Source: Clostridia bacterium
GTDB lineage: Bacteria > Bacillota > Clostridia > Christensenellales > Aristaeellaceae
Length of the DNA: 64,000 nt
Assembly (NCBI GenBank): GCA_017469265.1
Contig: JAFUGS010000003.1
Location: 43,639-107,638, forward strand
Reading direction: 5' to 3'
The position numbers and the translations under genes were made by a program. The notes under the pieces were generated by a model that saw only the letters and a program-made list of their open reading frames with translations, ran no database searches and was not told where the DNA came from. Of the stretch, positions 1 through 8,655 are shown one piece after another (position 1 is the stretch's first letter; each line of letters opens with the position of its first letter).

Positions 1-1
1 G

Positions 2-1384
2 CTGGAGGATATCCCCGCCGGCCACAAAATCGCCCTGCGGGATATTCCCGAAGGGGAAAACATCATCAAGTACGGTTTCCCCATCGGCCACGCCACCCGT
101 CCCATCCCCCGGGGCTCCCATGTGCACATCCAGAATCTGAAGACCAACCTTTCCGAAACCCTGACCTATACCTGGCAGCCCGCCCCCGCGGCGCCGCTGC
201 CCGCTGTCGCGCCCCGCACCTTCCTGGGCTATCCCCGGAAGGACGGCAGGGTGGGCATCCGCAATGAGCTGTGGATTCTGCCCACCGTGGGCTGCGTCAA
301 CGATATCGCCCGGGCCCTGGAGCGGGACTGCCAGTCCCTTGTGGGCCCCGGCGTGGACCATGTGTACGCCTTCCCCCATCCCTACGGCTGCTCCCAGATG
401 GGAGACGATCAGGAGAACACCCGCCAGATTCTGGCGGACCTGTGCGTCCATCCCAACGTGGGCGGCGTGCTGCTGCTGGGCCTGGGGTGTGAAAACAGCT
501 CCATTGCTGAAATCCGGAAGCATCTGCCCGCGGACGCGGATGAAAGCCGCTTCCGCTTCCTGGTCTGCCAGGAGGTGGCGGATGAGTATGAAACCGCCCG
601 CGCCCTGATTCAGGAGCTGGCGGAGCGGATGCGCCTGGAAGTCCGGGTTCCCTGCCCGGCGGAGAAGCTGGTGGTCGGCCTTAAGTGCGGCGGCAGCGAC
701 GGTTTCTCCGGCATCACCGCCAACCCGGTCATCGGCGGCCTCAGCGACCGGCTGGCCGCCCTGGGCGGATCCTCCATCCTGACGGAGGTGCCGGAGATGT
801 TCGGCGCCGAGACCATCCTCATGTCCCGCTGCGGCACCCGGGAGCTGTTTGACAAAACCGTTTCCCTGATCAATGACTTCAAGCGCTATTATCAGGAGAA
901 CCACCAGACCATCTACGAAAACCCCTCCCCCGGCAACAAGGCCGGCGGCATCTCCTCCCTGGAGGATAAGGCCCTGGGCTGCACCCAGAAGAGCGGCTTC
1001 TCCCCGGTGCGGGGCGTCCTCGCCTATGGGGAGCGGGTCACCCTCCCCGGGCTGAATCTGCTCTCCGCCCCCGGGAATGACCTGGTGGCCGCCACGGCCC
1101 TGGCCGCCTCCGGCGCCCAGCTGGTCTGCTTCTCCACCGGCCGGGGCACGCCCTTCGCCTCCCCGGTGCCCACGCTGAAAATCGCCACCAACCCCACCCT
1201 GGCGGAGAAAAAGGCCAACTGGATCGATTTTGCCGCCGGCGATCTGCTGAAGGGAAAGACCCTGGACCAGCTGTCCGACGCGCTGCTGGACCTGGTGCTG
1301 GAGGTTGCCTCCGGCAAGCCCGTGGTCAGCGAGACGAAAGGCTTCCATGACCTGGCCATCTTCAAAACCGGCGTCACCCTGTAA
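2..1384 (+). CDS. uxaA: UxaA-family altronate/galactarate-type dehydratase, 5' end outside window
   Basis: Open in frame from base 2, so the N-terminus lies beyond the left edge. A GTG at 122 is internal because the upstream codons encode the end of a SAF domain (LEDIPAGHKIALRD, then PIGHATRPIPRGSHVH). The UxaA-type catalytic region follows, with YPRKDGRVGIRNELWI, PHPYGCSQMGDD, LKCGGSDGFSG and GNDLVAATALAASGA. The family dehydrates altronate or related sugar acids to 2-keto-3-deoxy acids in the cytosol, feeding hexuronate catabolism. One chain carries both the SAF and large domains, as in the single-chain UxaA type. Substrate (altronate versus galactarate or another aldonate) cannot be settled from sequence alone. 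It is followed by a hairpin terminator. Confidence 0.88.
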   Translation: MEDIPAGHKIALRDIPEGENIIKYGFPIGHATRPIPRGSHVHIQNLKTNLSETLTYTWQPAPAAPLPAVAPRTFLGYPRKDGRVGIRNELWILPTVGCVNDIARALERDCQSLVGPGVDHVYAFPHPYGCSQMGDDQENTRQILADLCVHPNVGGVLLLGLGCENSSIAEIRKHLPADADESRFRFLVCQEVADEYETARALIQELAERMRLEVRVPCPAEKLVVGLKCGGSDGFSGITANPVIGGLSDRLAALGGSSILTEVPEMFGAETILMSRCGTRELFDKTVSLINDFKRYYQENHQTIYENPSPGNKAGGISSLEDKALGCTQKSGFSPVRGVLAYGERVTLPGLNLLSAPGNDLVAATALAASGAQLVCFSTGRGTPFASPVPTLKIATNPTLAEKKANWIDFAAGDLLKGKTLDQLSDALLDLVLEVASGKPVVSETKGFHDLAIFKTGVTL

Positions 1385-1391
1385 TCTCATC

Positions 1392-1416
1392 AAAAAACGC
1401 CTTCCCGCGGGAAGGC
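1392..1416 (-). terminator. Rho-independent terminator for the degV unit
   Basis: The palindrome GCCTTCCCGCGGGAAGGC is followed on the minus strand by six T residues. It sits just past the degV stop codon. Confidence 0.7.
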
Positions 1417-1424
1417 ATGAAAAC

Positions 1425-1457
1425 GCCCGGGAGGATTTCCTCCCGGGCCCTTTTTTT
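1425..1457 (+). terminator. Rho-independent terminator for uxaA
   Basis: An 11-bp GC-rich stem (GCCCGGGAGGA with TCCTCCCGGGC) is followed by seven T residues on the plus strand. With the adjacent minus-strand hairpin it insulates two convergent genes. Confidence 0.8.
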
Positions 1458-2337
1458 ACTTCAGTTTGTTCCGGTCTCCGAAGTACACGATGGAAAACAG
1501 CCCCGGCCCCGTGTGGGCGCCGATCACCGGCGAGATGATCCGCTTCTCGATCCGCGCGTCCTTTACGGCGGAACGGATCTCCCGCTCCACCATTTCCGCC
1601 TCCGCGAGGCAGTCCCCGTGCACGCTGTACATGTTCCGGTCCTGCTTGTCCCAGGTGCTCTCCAGCAGCAACCGCAGTTCCCGGACAGCGCTCTTCTCGC
1701 CCCGCTTCCGGTCGATCACCTGCAGCTTTCCTTCCGCGTCGATGATCAGGATCGGCAGCACATGCAGCACGGTGCCCACCACCGCCGTCGCGCTGGAAAT
1801 CCGCCCGCCCCGGCTCAGATGCATGAGATCGCTCACCACGAAAACGTGGCAGACCTTTTTGGCCAGCTCCCGGATGGCCGTTGCCGCTTCCGCCGCGTTC
1901 AGGCCCCATCCCCGGATCGTCACCGCTTTTTCCGCCAGCAGGTCGATCCCGCCCGTGGCGGAAAGCGTGTCCACCACGTGCACCCGGGCGGGCGCGTACT
2001 TCCGGTTCAGGTTTTCCGCCGCCATGTTGGCGCTTTCCACCGTGCTGGTCAGCCCGCTGGACAGGGCCAGGTAGACGATGTCCTGTCCGGCCTCCAGCAC
2101 CGGCGCGAAGGCTTCCTCGTACTCCCCGGGGGTAATCTGACTGGTGGAAAACATCGCCCCTTCCCACATCATGCGGTAAAAGTCACGCAGTTCCTCGTCG
2201 CTTTCGTATCCGGTCAGCGTCCTTGGCTCTTCTTCCCTGCTGAGGCAGGTCATGGGCAGCACGCGGATATCCTCCGCCCGCAGAAACGCGGGGTTCAGGT
2301 CCGCGCTGGCATCCGTATAGATCACAAAGGGTTGCAT
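1456..2337 (-). CDS. DegV family fatty-acid-binding protein
   Basis: A 293-residue protein with DegV signatures: TSQ at 65-67, LSSGLTST at 92-99, LSRGGRI at 174-180 and IGAHTGPG near the C-terminus. DegV/FakB proteins bind a fatty acid, and characterised members present it to a FakA kinase for phospholipid synthesis. No fakA is in the window, so the partner is unknown. An AAGGA ribosome site precedes ATG at 2337. The gene lies 78 nt downstream of the PLP synthase on the same strand with no terminator between, so the two probably share a transcript. Confidence 0.9.
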   Translation of the reverse strand: MQPFVIYTDASADLNPAFLRAEDIRVLPMTCLSREEEPRTLTGYESDEELRDFYRMMWEGAMFSTSQITPGEYEEAFAPVLEAGQDIVYLALSSGLTSTVESANMAAENLNRKYAPARVHVVDTLSATGGIDLLAEKAVTIRGWGLNAAEAATAIRELAKKVCHVFVVSDLMHLSRGGRISSATAVVGTVLHVLPILIIDAEGKLQVIDRKRGEKSAVRELRLLLESTWDKQDRNMYSVHGDCLAEAEMVEREIRSAVKDARIEKRIISPVIGAHTGPGLFSIVYFGDRNKLK

Positions 2338-2415
2338 GCTGGATATCCTTTCTTGTTCCGATCGAACAGGTGCCCCTTCTCAGGCGATGTGCATGCAGCA
2401 GAGCATCTTCTTGTT

Positions 2416-3654
2416 TTACTTCCCCGCGGGAAGCTGAATCCCCAGCTCCTTCGCGCAGTCCACCAGGGTGTCCAGCGCGCAGAGGATTTCCTCATCCGTA
2501 TGTTCGGAGATCACGTTGAACCGCAGCCGGGCTTCGCCCTTCGGCACGGCGGGGAACACCGCCGGCGGCACGCAGACGTTCTTGTCCCGCATGGCGTTGG
2601 ACAGCACATAGGCGTCCAGGTCGTCCCCGATCAGCACCGGAATGATGGCGGATTCGCCGGCCAGGCAGATGTTCAGATTCCGCTTCTTCGCCTCGTCGCA
2701 GAATAGGTGGATGTTATGATGCAGCCGCTCCATGATTTCCGGCTCGCCGCGCAGCAGCTCGATGGCCTTGCGCACCGCCGCCGCCAGGGGCGGGGAAATG
2801 CCCACCGAAAAAGCGAACCCGGGCAGCATGTAGCGCATGTAGTCGATGATCGCCTGGCTGCCCGCCAGGTATCCGCCGCAGGCGCCCAGTCCCTTGGAGA
2901 GGGTGCCCATATGAATGTCGATATCTCCGGGCTGCAGGTCGAAGTACTCATCCACGCCGCCGCCCGTCGGCCCCAGCACGCAGCTGGAGTGCGCTTCGTC
3001 CACCATGAGGAAGCAGCCATACTTCTTTTTCACTTTCACCAGCCCGGGAATGTCCCCCACGTCCCCGTCCATGGAGTACGCGCCTTCGGCGATGATCAGC
3101 ACCTTGCCGAATTTTTCCCTCCGGGTGGAAAGGATCCGATCCAGCGCCGCGATGTCGTTATGCGGGAAGGGCCTGCAGGTGGCCCGGCTCAGCTGGCACC
3201 CCTGCCACACGGAATTGTGGGACAGGGAATCGTAAACGATCAGATCCCCTTCCCCGCAGAAATTGCCCACGAAAGTCACGTTGGTGGCATGGCCGCTGAC
3301 CAGCACCAGCGCGTCGTCGGAGCGCTTCCAGTCCGCGATCTCCCGCTCCAGCTGGCGGTAGATCGTCTTCTCCCCGGCCAGCAGGCGGCTGCCGCTGGCG
3401 GACGTGCCGTACTGATCAATGGCTGCCTTCGCCGCCTCGGAAACCTCCTTCCGCCCGGACATCCCCACGTAATTGTAGCTGGCGAAATTCAGCTTCCGCA
3501 CCCCGTCCACCAGGGAGGTGTCCGTCAGCGCGGAATCATGCCGGATAAAGTAGGGATCCCGGTCATGGGTAGCGGCGGCCATTTCCTGCCGCCGGGCCAG
3601 AAACTCCCTGTACTCCGGAGCATCCTCAAAGCGGGTGATGGACTTGGTTTCCAT
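2416..3654 (-). CDS. PLP-dependent alpha-oxoamine synthase family protein (KBL/SPT/BioF-like)
   Basis: A 412-residue aminotransferase-fold enzyme. It has the glycine-rich GTSASGSRLLAG segment (83-94), the PLP-contacting DEAH at 219-222 and the Schiff-base lysine K254 in TLSKGLGACGGYLAG. The family condenses an amino acid with an acyl-CoA and releases CO2. Known products are aminoketobutyrate, 3-ketosphinganine and 8-amino-7-oxononanoate. No biotin or threonine-dehydrogenase gene is adjacent, so specificity is open; serine palmitoyltransferase-like or 2-amino-3-ketobutyrate ligase activity are the main options. A GGAGGG site lies upstream of ATG 3654, and a strong promoter lies at 3706-3734. 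Confidence 0.8.
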   Translation of the reverse strand: METKSITRFEDAPEYREFLARRQEMAAATHDRDPYFIRHDSALTDTSLVDGVRKLNFASYNYVGMSGRKEVSEAAKAAIDQYGTSASGSRLLAGEKTIYRQLEREIADWKRSDDALVLVSGHATNVTFVGNFCGEGDLIVYDSLSHNSVWQGCQLSRATCRPFPHNDIAALDRILSTRREKFGKVLIIAEGAYSMDGDVGDIPGLVKVKKKYGCFLMVDEAHSSCVLGPTGGGVDEYFDLQPGDIDIHMGTLSKGLGACGGYLAGSQAIIDYMRYMLPGFAFSVGISPPLAAAVRKAIELLRGEPEIMERLHHNIHLFCDEAKKRNLNICLAGESAIIPVLIGDDLDAYVLSNAMRDKNVCVPPAVFPAVPKGEARLRFNVISEHTDEEILCALDTLVDCAKELGIQLPAGK

Positions 3655-3705
3655 CTCTGTTCCCTCCTCGCGCGTTTCTGTTCCTTAAAAGTTCGCAACG
3701 GGGCT

Positions 3706-3734
3706 ATTGTATAAAGCATTCCGGCATTTGTCAA
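3706..3734 (-). promoter_or_regulatory. Vegetative promoter for the PLP synthase-degV unit
   Basis: On the minus strand, TTGACA at 3734-3729, a 17-nt spacer, then TACAAT at 3711-3706. Confidence 0.75.
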
Positions 3735-3802
3735 TCTTTTCACCCCTTCCTTTTTGTCATCCATTCCCTCTTTTTTGTCAATTCCCGGAATGATTCCTTT
3801 CC

Positions 3803-3831
3803 TTGACGGTGACCCGTTTCTTTGTTATCAT
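3803..3831 (+). promoter_or_regulatory. Vegetative promoter for the NusG-II protein/deoB unit
   Basis: TTGACG, a 17-nt spacer, then TATCAT. It is divergent from the promoter at 3706-3734. Confidence 0.65.
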
Positions 3832-3905
3832 GCTCCTGTGTGTGAAAGAATGTGATGAAAGAAAGCTCCGCCTTTCTTCCGTCTTCTGTTCCGGAGGTTT
3901 GATTC

Positions 3906-4412
3906 ATGCTGTACATTCGCTCTGCCCCCGTCCCGCGCCGCTGTGAGCCGCGGGCACGTCTGCTGGCCGCTGGCCTGACATTGATTCTTCTGCTTTTCGC
4001 ATTCTCCGGCACCGGCGCGTCCGCCGAGGCACAGATGAACACCGTCTCAGGTTCCTCAGCCCTGTCCGATCCCTTTGTGCCGGCCAAAGCCTATGTGCTG
4101 GTGACCGGCGTTGAGGAGCGGGGCTTCCTGCCCCTGCCGGAAGAGGAGGATCTGGTCTTCCCCTTCTCCCAGGTGCTGTCCGACGGTACTTGCACGGAAA
4201 ATGTGATCCATCTGACCCCGGAAGGCGTCTATATGGAGTCCTCCTCCTGCGCGGATCAGGACTGTGTCTGCCAGGGCCTGGTCACCCTGGAAAACCGGGA
4301 AACCCGGCTTTATGGCAATCTGATCCTCTGCCTGTCCAATCAGGTCTCCCTGGAGCTTTTCACCCCTGAGGAAATTCTCCAGCTGTATGCGGACACCGCG
4401 CCTCAGGGATAA
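3906..4412 (+). CDS. Exported NusG domain II-containing protein
   Basis: A 168-residue protein with a basic N-terminus, a hydrophobic signal segment (about 20-38) and an ASA-EA cleavage-like site. The mature part resembles the NusG_II domain found in small secreted Bacillota proteins: SCADQDCVCQG (C115, C120, C122) followed by LCLSNQVSLE (141-150). A GGAGG site precedes ATG 3906. Function is unknown; the closely spaced cysteines suggest a redox or metal role by inference only. It lies 60 nt upstream of deoB on the same strand, which suggests a shared transcript. Confidence 0.7.
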   Translation: MLYIRSAPVPRRCEPRARLLAAGLTLILLLFAFSGTGASAEAQMNTVSGSSALSDPFVPAKAYVLVTGVEERGFLPLPEEEDLVFPFSQVLSDGTCTENVIHLTPEGVYMESSSCADQDCVCQGLVTLENRETRLYGNLILCLSNQVSLELFTPEEILQLYADTAPQG

Positions 4413-4472
4413 TAATGAAAACCGCCGGCTGCGCGGCGGAAAATAGCATTGCTGAAAGGAAGGTTTGAAACC

Positions 4473-5663
4473 ATGTCGAAATATCGCCGCGTTTTTGTGA
4501 TTGTGCTGGATTCCCTGGGCGTCGGCCCCATGCCGGATTCGGATGCCTTTGGTGATCACGGGGTGGATACCCTGGGCCACATTGCCCAGAAGGCGGATCA
4601 TCTGGTGATCCCGAACCTCCGCCGCTGGGGCATGGCCAATCTGCATTCCCTGGCCGGCATCGATCCGGTGGAGCATCCCCTGGCCTATTACGCGAAGCTG
4701 AGGGAGCGCAGCGCCGGAAAGGACACCATGACCGGCCACTGGGAGATGATGGGCCTGCACACGACAAAGCCCTTCATCACCTTCACGGATACCGGTTTCC
4801 CGCCGGAGCTGATCGCGGAGCTGGAAGCCCGCACCGGCCATAAGGTCATCGGCAACAAGGCCGCCAGCGGCACGGAAATCCTGGATGAGCTGGCCGAGGA
4901 GGAAATCGCCACCGGCCATATGATCGTTTACACCTCCGCGGATTCCGTCCTGCAGATCTGCGGCAATGAGGAAACCTTCCCCCTGAAGGAGCTGTACCGC
5001 TGCTGCGAGATCGCCCGGGAGCTGACCATGCGGGATGAATGGAAGGTGGGCCGGGTCATCGCCCGCCCCTATCTGGGCCGAAAGAAAGGCGAGTTCGTCC
5101 GTACCGCCAACCGCCATGATTACGCCGTGAAGCCCTTCGGCCCCACCGTCCTGAACGCGCTGAAGGACGCGGGCTGGGATGTCATCTCCATCGGCAAAAT
5201 CAACGACATTTTCGTCGGGGAAGGCATCACCGAAGCCTATAAGTCCCAAAGCTCCGTCCACGGCATGGAGCAGACCATCGACGTGGCCGGGAAGGATTTC
5301 CATGGTCTCTGTTTCGTCAATCTGGTGGACTTTGACGCCCTCTGGGGCCACCGCCGGAATGTGAACGGCTACGCTGGCGAGCTGGAGCGCTTTGATGAAA
5401 AGCTGGGCCAGCTGGAAGAAAAGATCGGCCCGGAGGATCTGGTGATTCTGACCGCGGACCACGGCAATGATCCCACCTACACCGGCACCGATCACACCCG
5501 GGAAAAAGTCCCCTTCCTCGCCTACTCCCCCAGCATGCGGACTCCCGGTCCCCTGCCGGAGACGGATACCTTCGCCGTCATCGGCGCCACCGTGGCGGAC
5601 AATTTCGGCGTCGCCATGCCGGAGGGCACCATCGGCCATTCTCTCCTGGATCAGCTGGTCTGA
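4473..5663 (+). CDS. deoB: Phosphopentomutase
   Basis: A 396-residue enzyme interconverting (deoxy)ribose 1-phosphate and 5-phosphate in nucleoside salvage. Alkaline-phosphatase-fold metal and phosphate sites are visible: [14 protein letters not shown] at the N-terminus, [10 protein letters not shown] (phosphate-acceptor Thr region), [12 protein letters not shown] and [18 protein letters not shown]. The start at ATG 4473 follows GAAAGGAAGG with good spacing; an in-frame TTG at 4449 lies upstream of that ribosome site. Length matches the family (about 390-400). Confidence 0.96.
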   Translation: MSKYRRVFVIVLDSLGVGPMPDSDAFGDHGVDTLGHIAQKADHLVIPNLRRWGMANLHSLAGIDPVEHPLAYYAKLRERSAGKDTMTGHWEMMGLHTTKPFITFTDTGFPPELIAELEARTGHKVIGNKAASGTEILDELAEEEIATGHMIVYTSADSVLQICGNEETFPLKELYRCCEIARELTMRDEWKVGRVIARPYLGRKKGEFVRTANRHDYAVKPFGPTVLNALKDAGWDVISIGKINDIFVGEGITEAYKSQSSVHGMEQTIDVAGKDFHGLCFVNLVDFDALWGHRRNVNGYAGELERFDEKLGQLEEKIGPEDLVILTADHGNDPTYTGTDHTREKVPFLAYSPSMRTPGPLPETDTFAVIGATVADNFGVAMPEGTIGHSLLDQLV

Positions 5664-5773
5664 TCCGCTCCAAAGCCTTCCCGCCGCGCCATTCCCCATG
5701 CTGAAAGACCTCTGAACCGGCCCAAAAAGCCGCCACCTGTCCCCTTCGTTCCACGGATGTCCAAAAAATGCAT

Positions 5774-5802
5774 TTGACATTCCGCCGCACCTATGGTAGA
5801 AT
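5774..5802 (+). promoter_or_regulatory. Promoter for the tRNA gene
   Basis: TTGACA, a 17-nt spacer, then TAGAAT. It ends 12 nt before the tRNA acceptor stem. Confidence 0.8.
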
Positions 5803-5814
5803 ACCATCCGTTGA

Positions 5815-5888
5815 GCGCTCGTAGCTCAGTTGGATAGAGTGTCAGACTCTGACTCTGAAGGTCACAGGTTCGAATCCTGCCGGGCGTA
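5815..5888 (+). tRNA. tRNA with anticodon CUG (nominal Gln) on an Arg-like body
   Basis: The cloverleaf folds. Acceptor GCGCTCG (5815-5821) pairs with CGGGCGT (5881-5887). The D-stem is GCTC/GAGT. The anticodon stem TCAGA/TCTGA encloses loop CTCTGAC, giving anticodon CUG at 5849-5851. The T-loop is TTCGAAT. The body, including GTAGCTCAG, TGGATAGAG and GAAGG, resembles bacterial tRNA-Arg rather than the usual tRNA-Gln. The outermost T-stem pair is an A-C mismatch, pair 1-72 is G-U, and CCA is not encoded (the genomic 3' sequence is CAA). It could be a functional Gln isoacceptor, an anticodon-mutated tRNA-Arg, or a decaying gene. A promoter and a terminator flank it. Confidence 0.8.
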
Positions 5889-5892
5889 CAAA

Positions 5893-5930
5893 CCCCAGAT
5901 GCCTTACAAATCAAGGCTCTGGGGCTTTTT
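5893..5930 (+). terminator. Terminator of the tRNA transcript
   Basis: A stem of CCCCAGA plus GCCTT pairs with AAGGC plus TCTGGGG, followed by five T residues. It begins 4 nt after the discriminator base. Confidence 0.85.
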
Positions 5931-5943
5931 CATGTCAAAGAGA

Positions 5944-5966
5944 AAACCGCCCTTTTCAGGCGGTTT
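5944..5966 (-). terminator. Hairpin downstream of the integrase relic
   Basis: AAACCGCC and GGCGGTTT form an 8-bp stem around a 7-nt loop. The stem ends in a T-rich arm in either orientation. It lies between the tRNA terminator and the minus-strand integrase fragment. Confidence 0.45.
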
Positions 5967-5982
5967 GTCGTTTATTTGCCGT

Positions 5983-6240
5983 TTACTCGCTTTGGGGTTC
6001 TTGATTTCCACTCTTCGCGCTTCTCCTGATGTCAATAATTCCGGATTTTTCCCTCACTTTCTGGAGCTCACTGCTCATGACATCCGTGGTGTGTCGTGAC
6101 GCTTTTTCGAAAAGGTGGGTATTCTTGTCCAAGGTTGTGCTGGTCCTCGAATGCCCCGCGCGTGCGCTCACTTCCTTCACATCACACCCGGCGGCGATCA
6201 GTAGTGAAATCCCCGTGTGCCTGTAGGAGTACAGCGGTAC
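5983..6240 (-). pseudogene. Tyrosine recombinase (integrase) C-terminal remnant
   Basis: The last ~85 codons before the stop at 5983 match the tyrosine-recombinase catalytic end: YSYRHTGISLL (Arg-His box), SARAGHSRTSTTLD (second His) and THLF. The catalytic tyrosine expected just before THLF is replaced (TTLDKNTHLF), so the fragment cannot be active. The N-terminal and core domains are absent. The 200-codon open frame that contains it runs on into unrelated sequence. Its position beside a tRNA is typical for an integrated element, of which this seems the last trace. Confidence 0.7.
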
Positions 6241-6242
6241 AT

Positions 6243-6490
6243 GTGCGTTTGAATAATACACATGTGGAAACCGCAGGTGCCGAAACCAATCAGCAGTTTC
6301 CTGTAATCCAGATCGGCGAGCGCCTGTTTCAGCGTGTCCCCGATGGCCGCGGCTGCCCGGTCCTCCTTTACCGCGCTTCCAGGCGCGGAGACACGCGCGA
6401 TCCAGAGGCAGATCGGCAGCAGTATAAAAACGGGCACGCTGAGGATCATCAACACAGATTCTTCGACGGCTGCCGCGTCTGAAAAACGGT
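6243..6490 (-). pseudogene. MFS transporter fragment
   Basis: A minus-strand frame encodes a hydrophobic helix (LSVPVFILLPICLWIARV), then a loop and KLLIGFGTCGFHMCIIQTH. This looks like the central loop and start of the seventh helix of an MFS permease. The frame breaks at about 6243, where integrase-like sequence begins. No start or remaining helices are present. It is a short relic. Confidence 0.55.
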
Positions 6491-6647
6491 CCGCAGGGCA
6501 GCGTCCGCGCCATTCGGGCGCCGGCCGGGCCCATCTTTCCGTTCCCTTTTGCCGGCCTTTGTGCTATACTGTATGAGAAAGTCATAGAAAGCGATTTCCT
6601 TCGCGCTGTGTTTTGGCCTTTGGAGGGAATTGAAAGGAGAACTGCCT

Positions 6648-7892
6648 GTGAAACGGTTTATTCCGGAGGAGTATCGGCCCCTGGCAAAAATGCTGATCGT
6701 CGTCAGCGCAATCTGTGTCCTGATGGTGGCCGCCCTGGTGTATCTGGATCGGATTACCGGCTTCCTTTCACAGCTGATGGGGATTCTCTCCCCCTTCCTG
6801 GTCGGCGCCGCCCTGGCCTTCATCCAGATGCCCATCGCCCGGCGGATTGAGTGGTTCCTGAACCGCTTTCTTTTCCGGCGCCATCCTCACGGGAAGGCCG
6901 CCCGGATGCTCTCCGCCGGTCTGTCCATCGTGATCCTGTTGCTGCTGCTGGTGATCTTCCTGAATATTCTTCTGCCCCAGGTCATCTCCTCCGGCAATTC
7001 CCTGGTCCGCCAGGTGACCACCTTTGTCAATGAGAATGACGAAACCGTCAACAATCTCCTGAAGCAGGCCGGCCTCATCGGGGAGGATGTGGATCCGCTG
7101 AATTCCGTCTGGCAGAATATCCTGTCCTCCCTCACGAATTACATCAGCATCGTTCCTTCCGTCCTGCTGACCTCCTATAACCTGGTTTACTCCATTGTCT
7201 TCAAGACCCTGATCGGCCTGATCATTTCCTTCTATTTCCTGGCGGATTCCCGCCGGATCAGCAGCATCTGCAAGAAAACCACCTACGCTGTCCTGGAGCG
7301 GGAGCAGGCGGACCGTTTCATCTTCTGGTGCCGGAAAGCCAACCGCCTCTTCGCCGGGTTTACCACCGGCAGAATTGTGGATTCCATCGTCATCGGCATC
7401 ATCTGCTATCTGGGGATGCTGATCATGGGGCTGGAATATCCCCTGATCATCTCCGTTGTCATCGGCGCCACCAATATCCTGCCCTTCTTCGGGCCCTTCA
7501 TCGGCGCCGTGCCCAGCGTGCTGATCCTGCTGATCGTGAATCCTATCTCCGCCCTGAAGTTTACCATTTTCATCCTCATCCTGCAGCAGCTGGACGGCAA
7601 CCTCATCGGTCCGAAGATTCTGGGGGACTATGTGGGCATCTCTCCCCTGCTGACCATGGCCGCCATTCTGCTGGGCTCCGGGCTCTTCGGCTTCGTGGGG
7701 CTGATCGTTTCCATTCCGCTCTGCGCCCTGATCTACGCCATCATCCACACCGTTGTGGAAACCCGGCTCGCCGCCAAATCCCTTCCGACGGAGACGGCGG
7801 CCTACGATGCCATTCCCGCGCCGGAGGAAAAGCCGGGAAAAACCGGTCTCGGCCTGTTCTCCCGGATGAAGAAGCTTGGCAAAAAAAGCTGA
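6648..7892 (+). CDS. AI-2E family transporter
   Basis: A 414-residue polytopic membrane protein. Its C-terminal core is typical of the AI-2E/PerM/YdbI family (DUF20): GLEYPLIISVVIGATNILPFFGPFIGAVPS, and LQQLDGNLIGPKILGDYVGISPLL. About eight membrane segments are visible, with a basic cytoplasmic tail. The family includes quorum-signal exporters and sodium/proton antiporters, so the substrate is not predictable. GTG 6648 was chosen because GAAAGGAG ends 8 nt before it; an in-frame TTG at 6630 lies upstream of that site. Confidence 0.88.
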   Translation: MKRFIPEEYRPLAKMLIVVSAICVLMVAALVYLDRITGFLSQLMGILSPFLVGAALAFIQMPIARRIEWFLNRFLFRRHPHGKAARMLSAGLSIVILLLLLVIFLNILLPQVISSGNSLVRQVTTFVNENDETVNNLLKQAGLIGEDVDPLNSVWQNILSSLTNYISIVPSVLLTSYNLVYSIVFKTLIGLIISFYFLADSRRISSICKKTTYAVLEREQADRFIFWCRKANRLFAGFTTGRIVDSIVIGIICYLGMLIMGLEYPLIISVVIGATNILPFFGPFIGAVPSVLILLIVNPISALKFTIFILILQQLDGNLIGPKILGDYVGISPLLTMAAILLGSGLFGFVGLIVSIPLCALIYAIIHTVVETRLAAKSLPTETAAYDAIPAPEEKPGKTGLGLFSRMKKLGKKS

Positions 7893-7929
7893 CCCCTTTC
7901 GCGGCCGCGGCGCGGGATGGCTCCGGTTT

Positions 7930-8412
7930 TTATTTCCCCTCCCCGGTGTAAGGATTCTCCTGAAGCAGCGGATATTTCACCCCGTCCAGATAGGCTTTCA
8001 GCGCCGCCCGCTGATCCTCGGCAAACAGTTCCGGCATTTCATCTTTTCCAAAGAAGCGCAGTTCAAAGGATTCCTCGTCGATCCTTGGTTCCCCGCTGAT
8101 GATCGACGCGGTAAACATGGCGGTAATCACATGCGCCGCGTCGCCATTGCTCCAGACCATGTCGTGATTGTGGAAGATGCCGAGGAAGCTGTCCAGTTTC
8201 ACTTCCAGCCCGGTTTCCTCGCGGGTTTCCCGCAGCGCGGCCTGCGCGTAGGTTTCATTCATTTCCACAAGTCCGCCGATGAGCCCCCATTTTCCGTTGT
8301 CCGTTCTGCGCTGAACCAGAATCTGATCATCCCTGATAATCAGCGCTCCGGCGCAGTTCAGAATGATCTTCCTGGGCCCGATCACCTTCCGCAGGTCATG
8401 GATATAGTCCAT
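7930..8412 (-). CDS. Nudix hydrolase
   Basis: A 160-residue protein with a complete Nudix box: GGLVEMNETYAQAALRETRE continuing to ETGL. It matches GX5EX7REUXEEXGU, with the catalytic glutamates in the RETREE segment. The upstream QRRTDNGKWGLIGG is also typical. Nudix enzymes cleave nucleoside diphosphates linked to another group; the exact substrate cannot be read here. It is convergent with the AI-2E gene. A decayed piece of a related gene lies at 11840-11915. Confidence 0.9.
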   Translation of the reverse strand: MDYIHDLRKVIGPRKIILNCAGALIIRDDQILVQRRTDNGKWGLIGGLVEMNETYAQAALRETREETGLEVKLDSFLGIFHNHDMVWSNGDAAHVITAMFTASIISGEPRIDEESFELRFFGKDEMPELFAEDQRAALKAYLDGVKYPLLQENPYTGEGK

Positions 8413-8471
8413 GCCGTTATCCCTCCATTCTGCTGAACTGGAACCTTTTTGGAAACGCTGATTTATTCAAA

Positions 8472-8621
8472 TCAGCGTGAAAGCGTTCCGCGTACTTTGT
8501 TGATTAAAAGGGAGGCCTGCCGCAGCTGTTCCACGATCCGCGACCGATTTTCATAGTCACGGTCCCGGAGAATCACGACAGATTCATCCTTTCCCGGAGA
8601 ACGGCTCTGACGGATACGCAT
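8472..8621 (-). CDS. Small hypothetical protein (49 aa)
   Basis: An open frame from ATG 8621 to TGA 8474-8472 encodes a basic 49-residue peptide ending INKVRGTLSR. GGAAAGGA lies about 10 nt upstream, and the gene is 35 nt downstream of the hybrid kinase stop, so it could be the last cistron of that transcript. The stop codon lies inside an inverted repeat (ACGCTGATTT/AAATCAGCGT). A similar tail, with TCAGCGTGAAAGC, recurs near 12733. No family is recognised, and it could be non-coding. Confidence 0.4.
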   Translation of the reverse strand: MRIRQSRSPGKDESVVILRDRDYENRSRIVEQLRQASLLINKVRGTLSR

Positions 8622-8655
8622 TTTTACAGGATCCTTTCCATCGCGGCCCCGTTTT

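Noticed and set aside
4056-5807. A 583-codon minus-strand open frame
   Set aside because: It is antisense to deoB and the NusG-II gene; no domain, no ribosome site.
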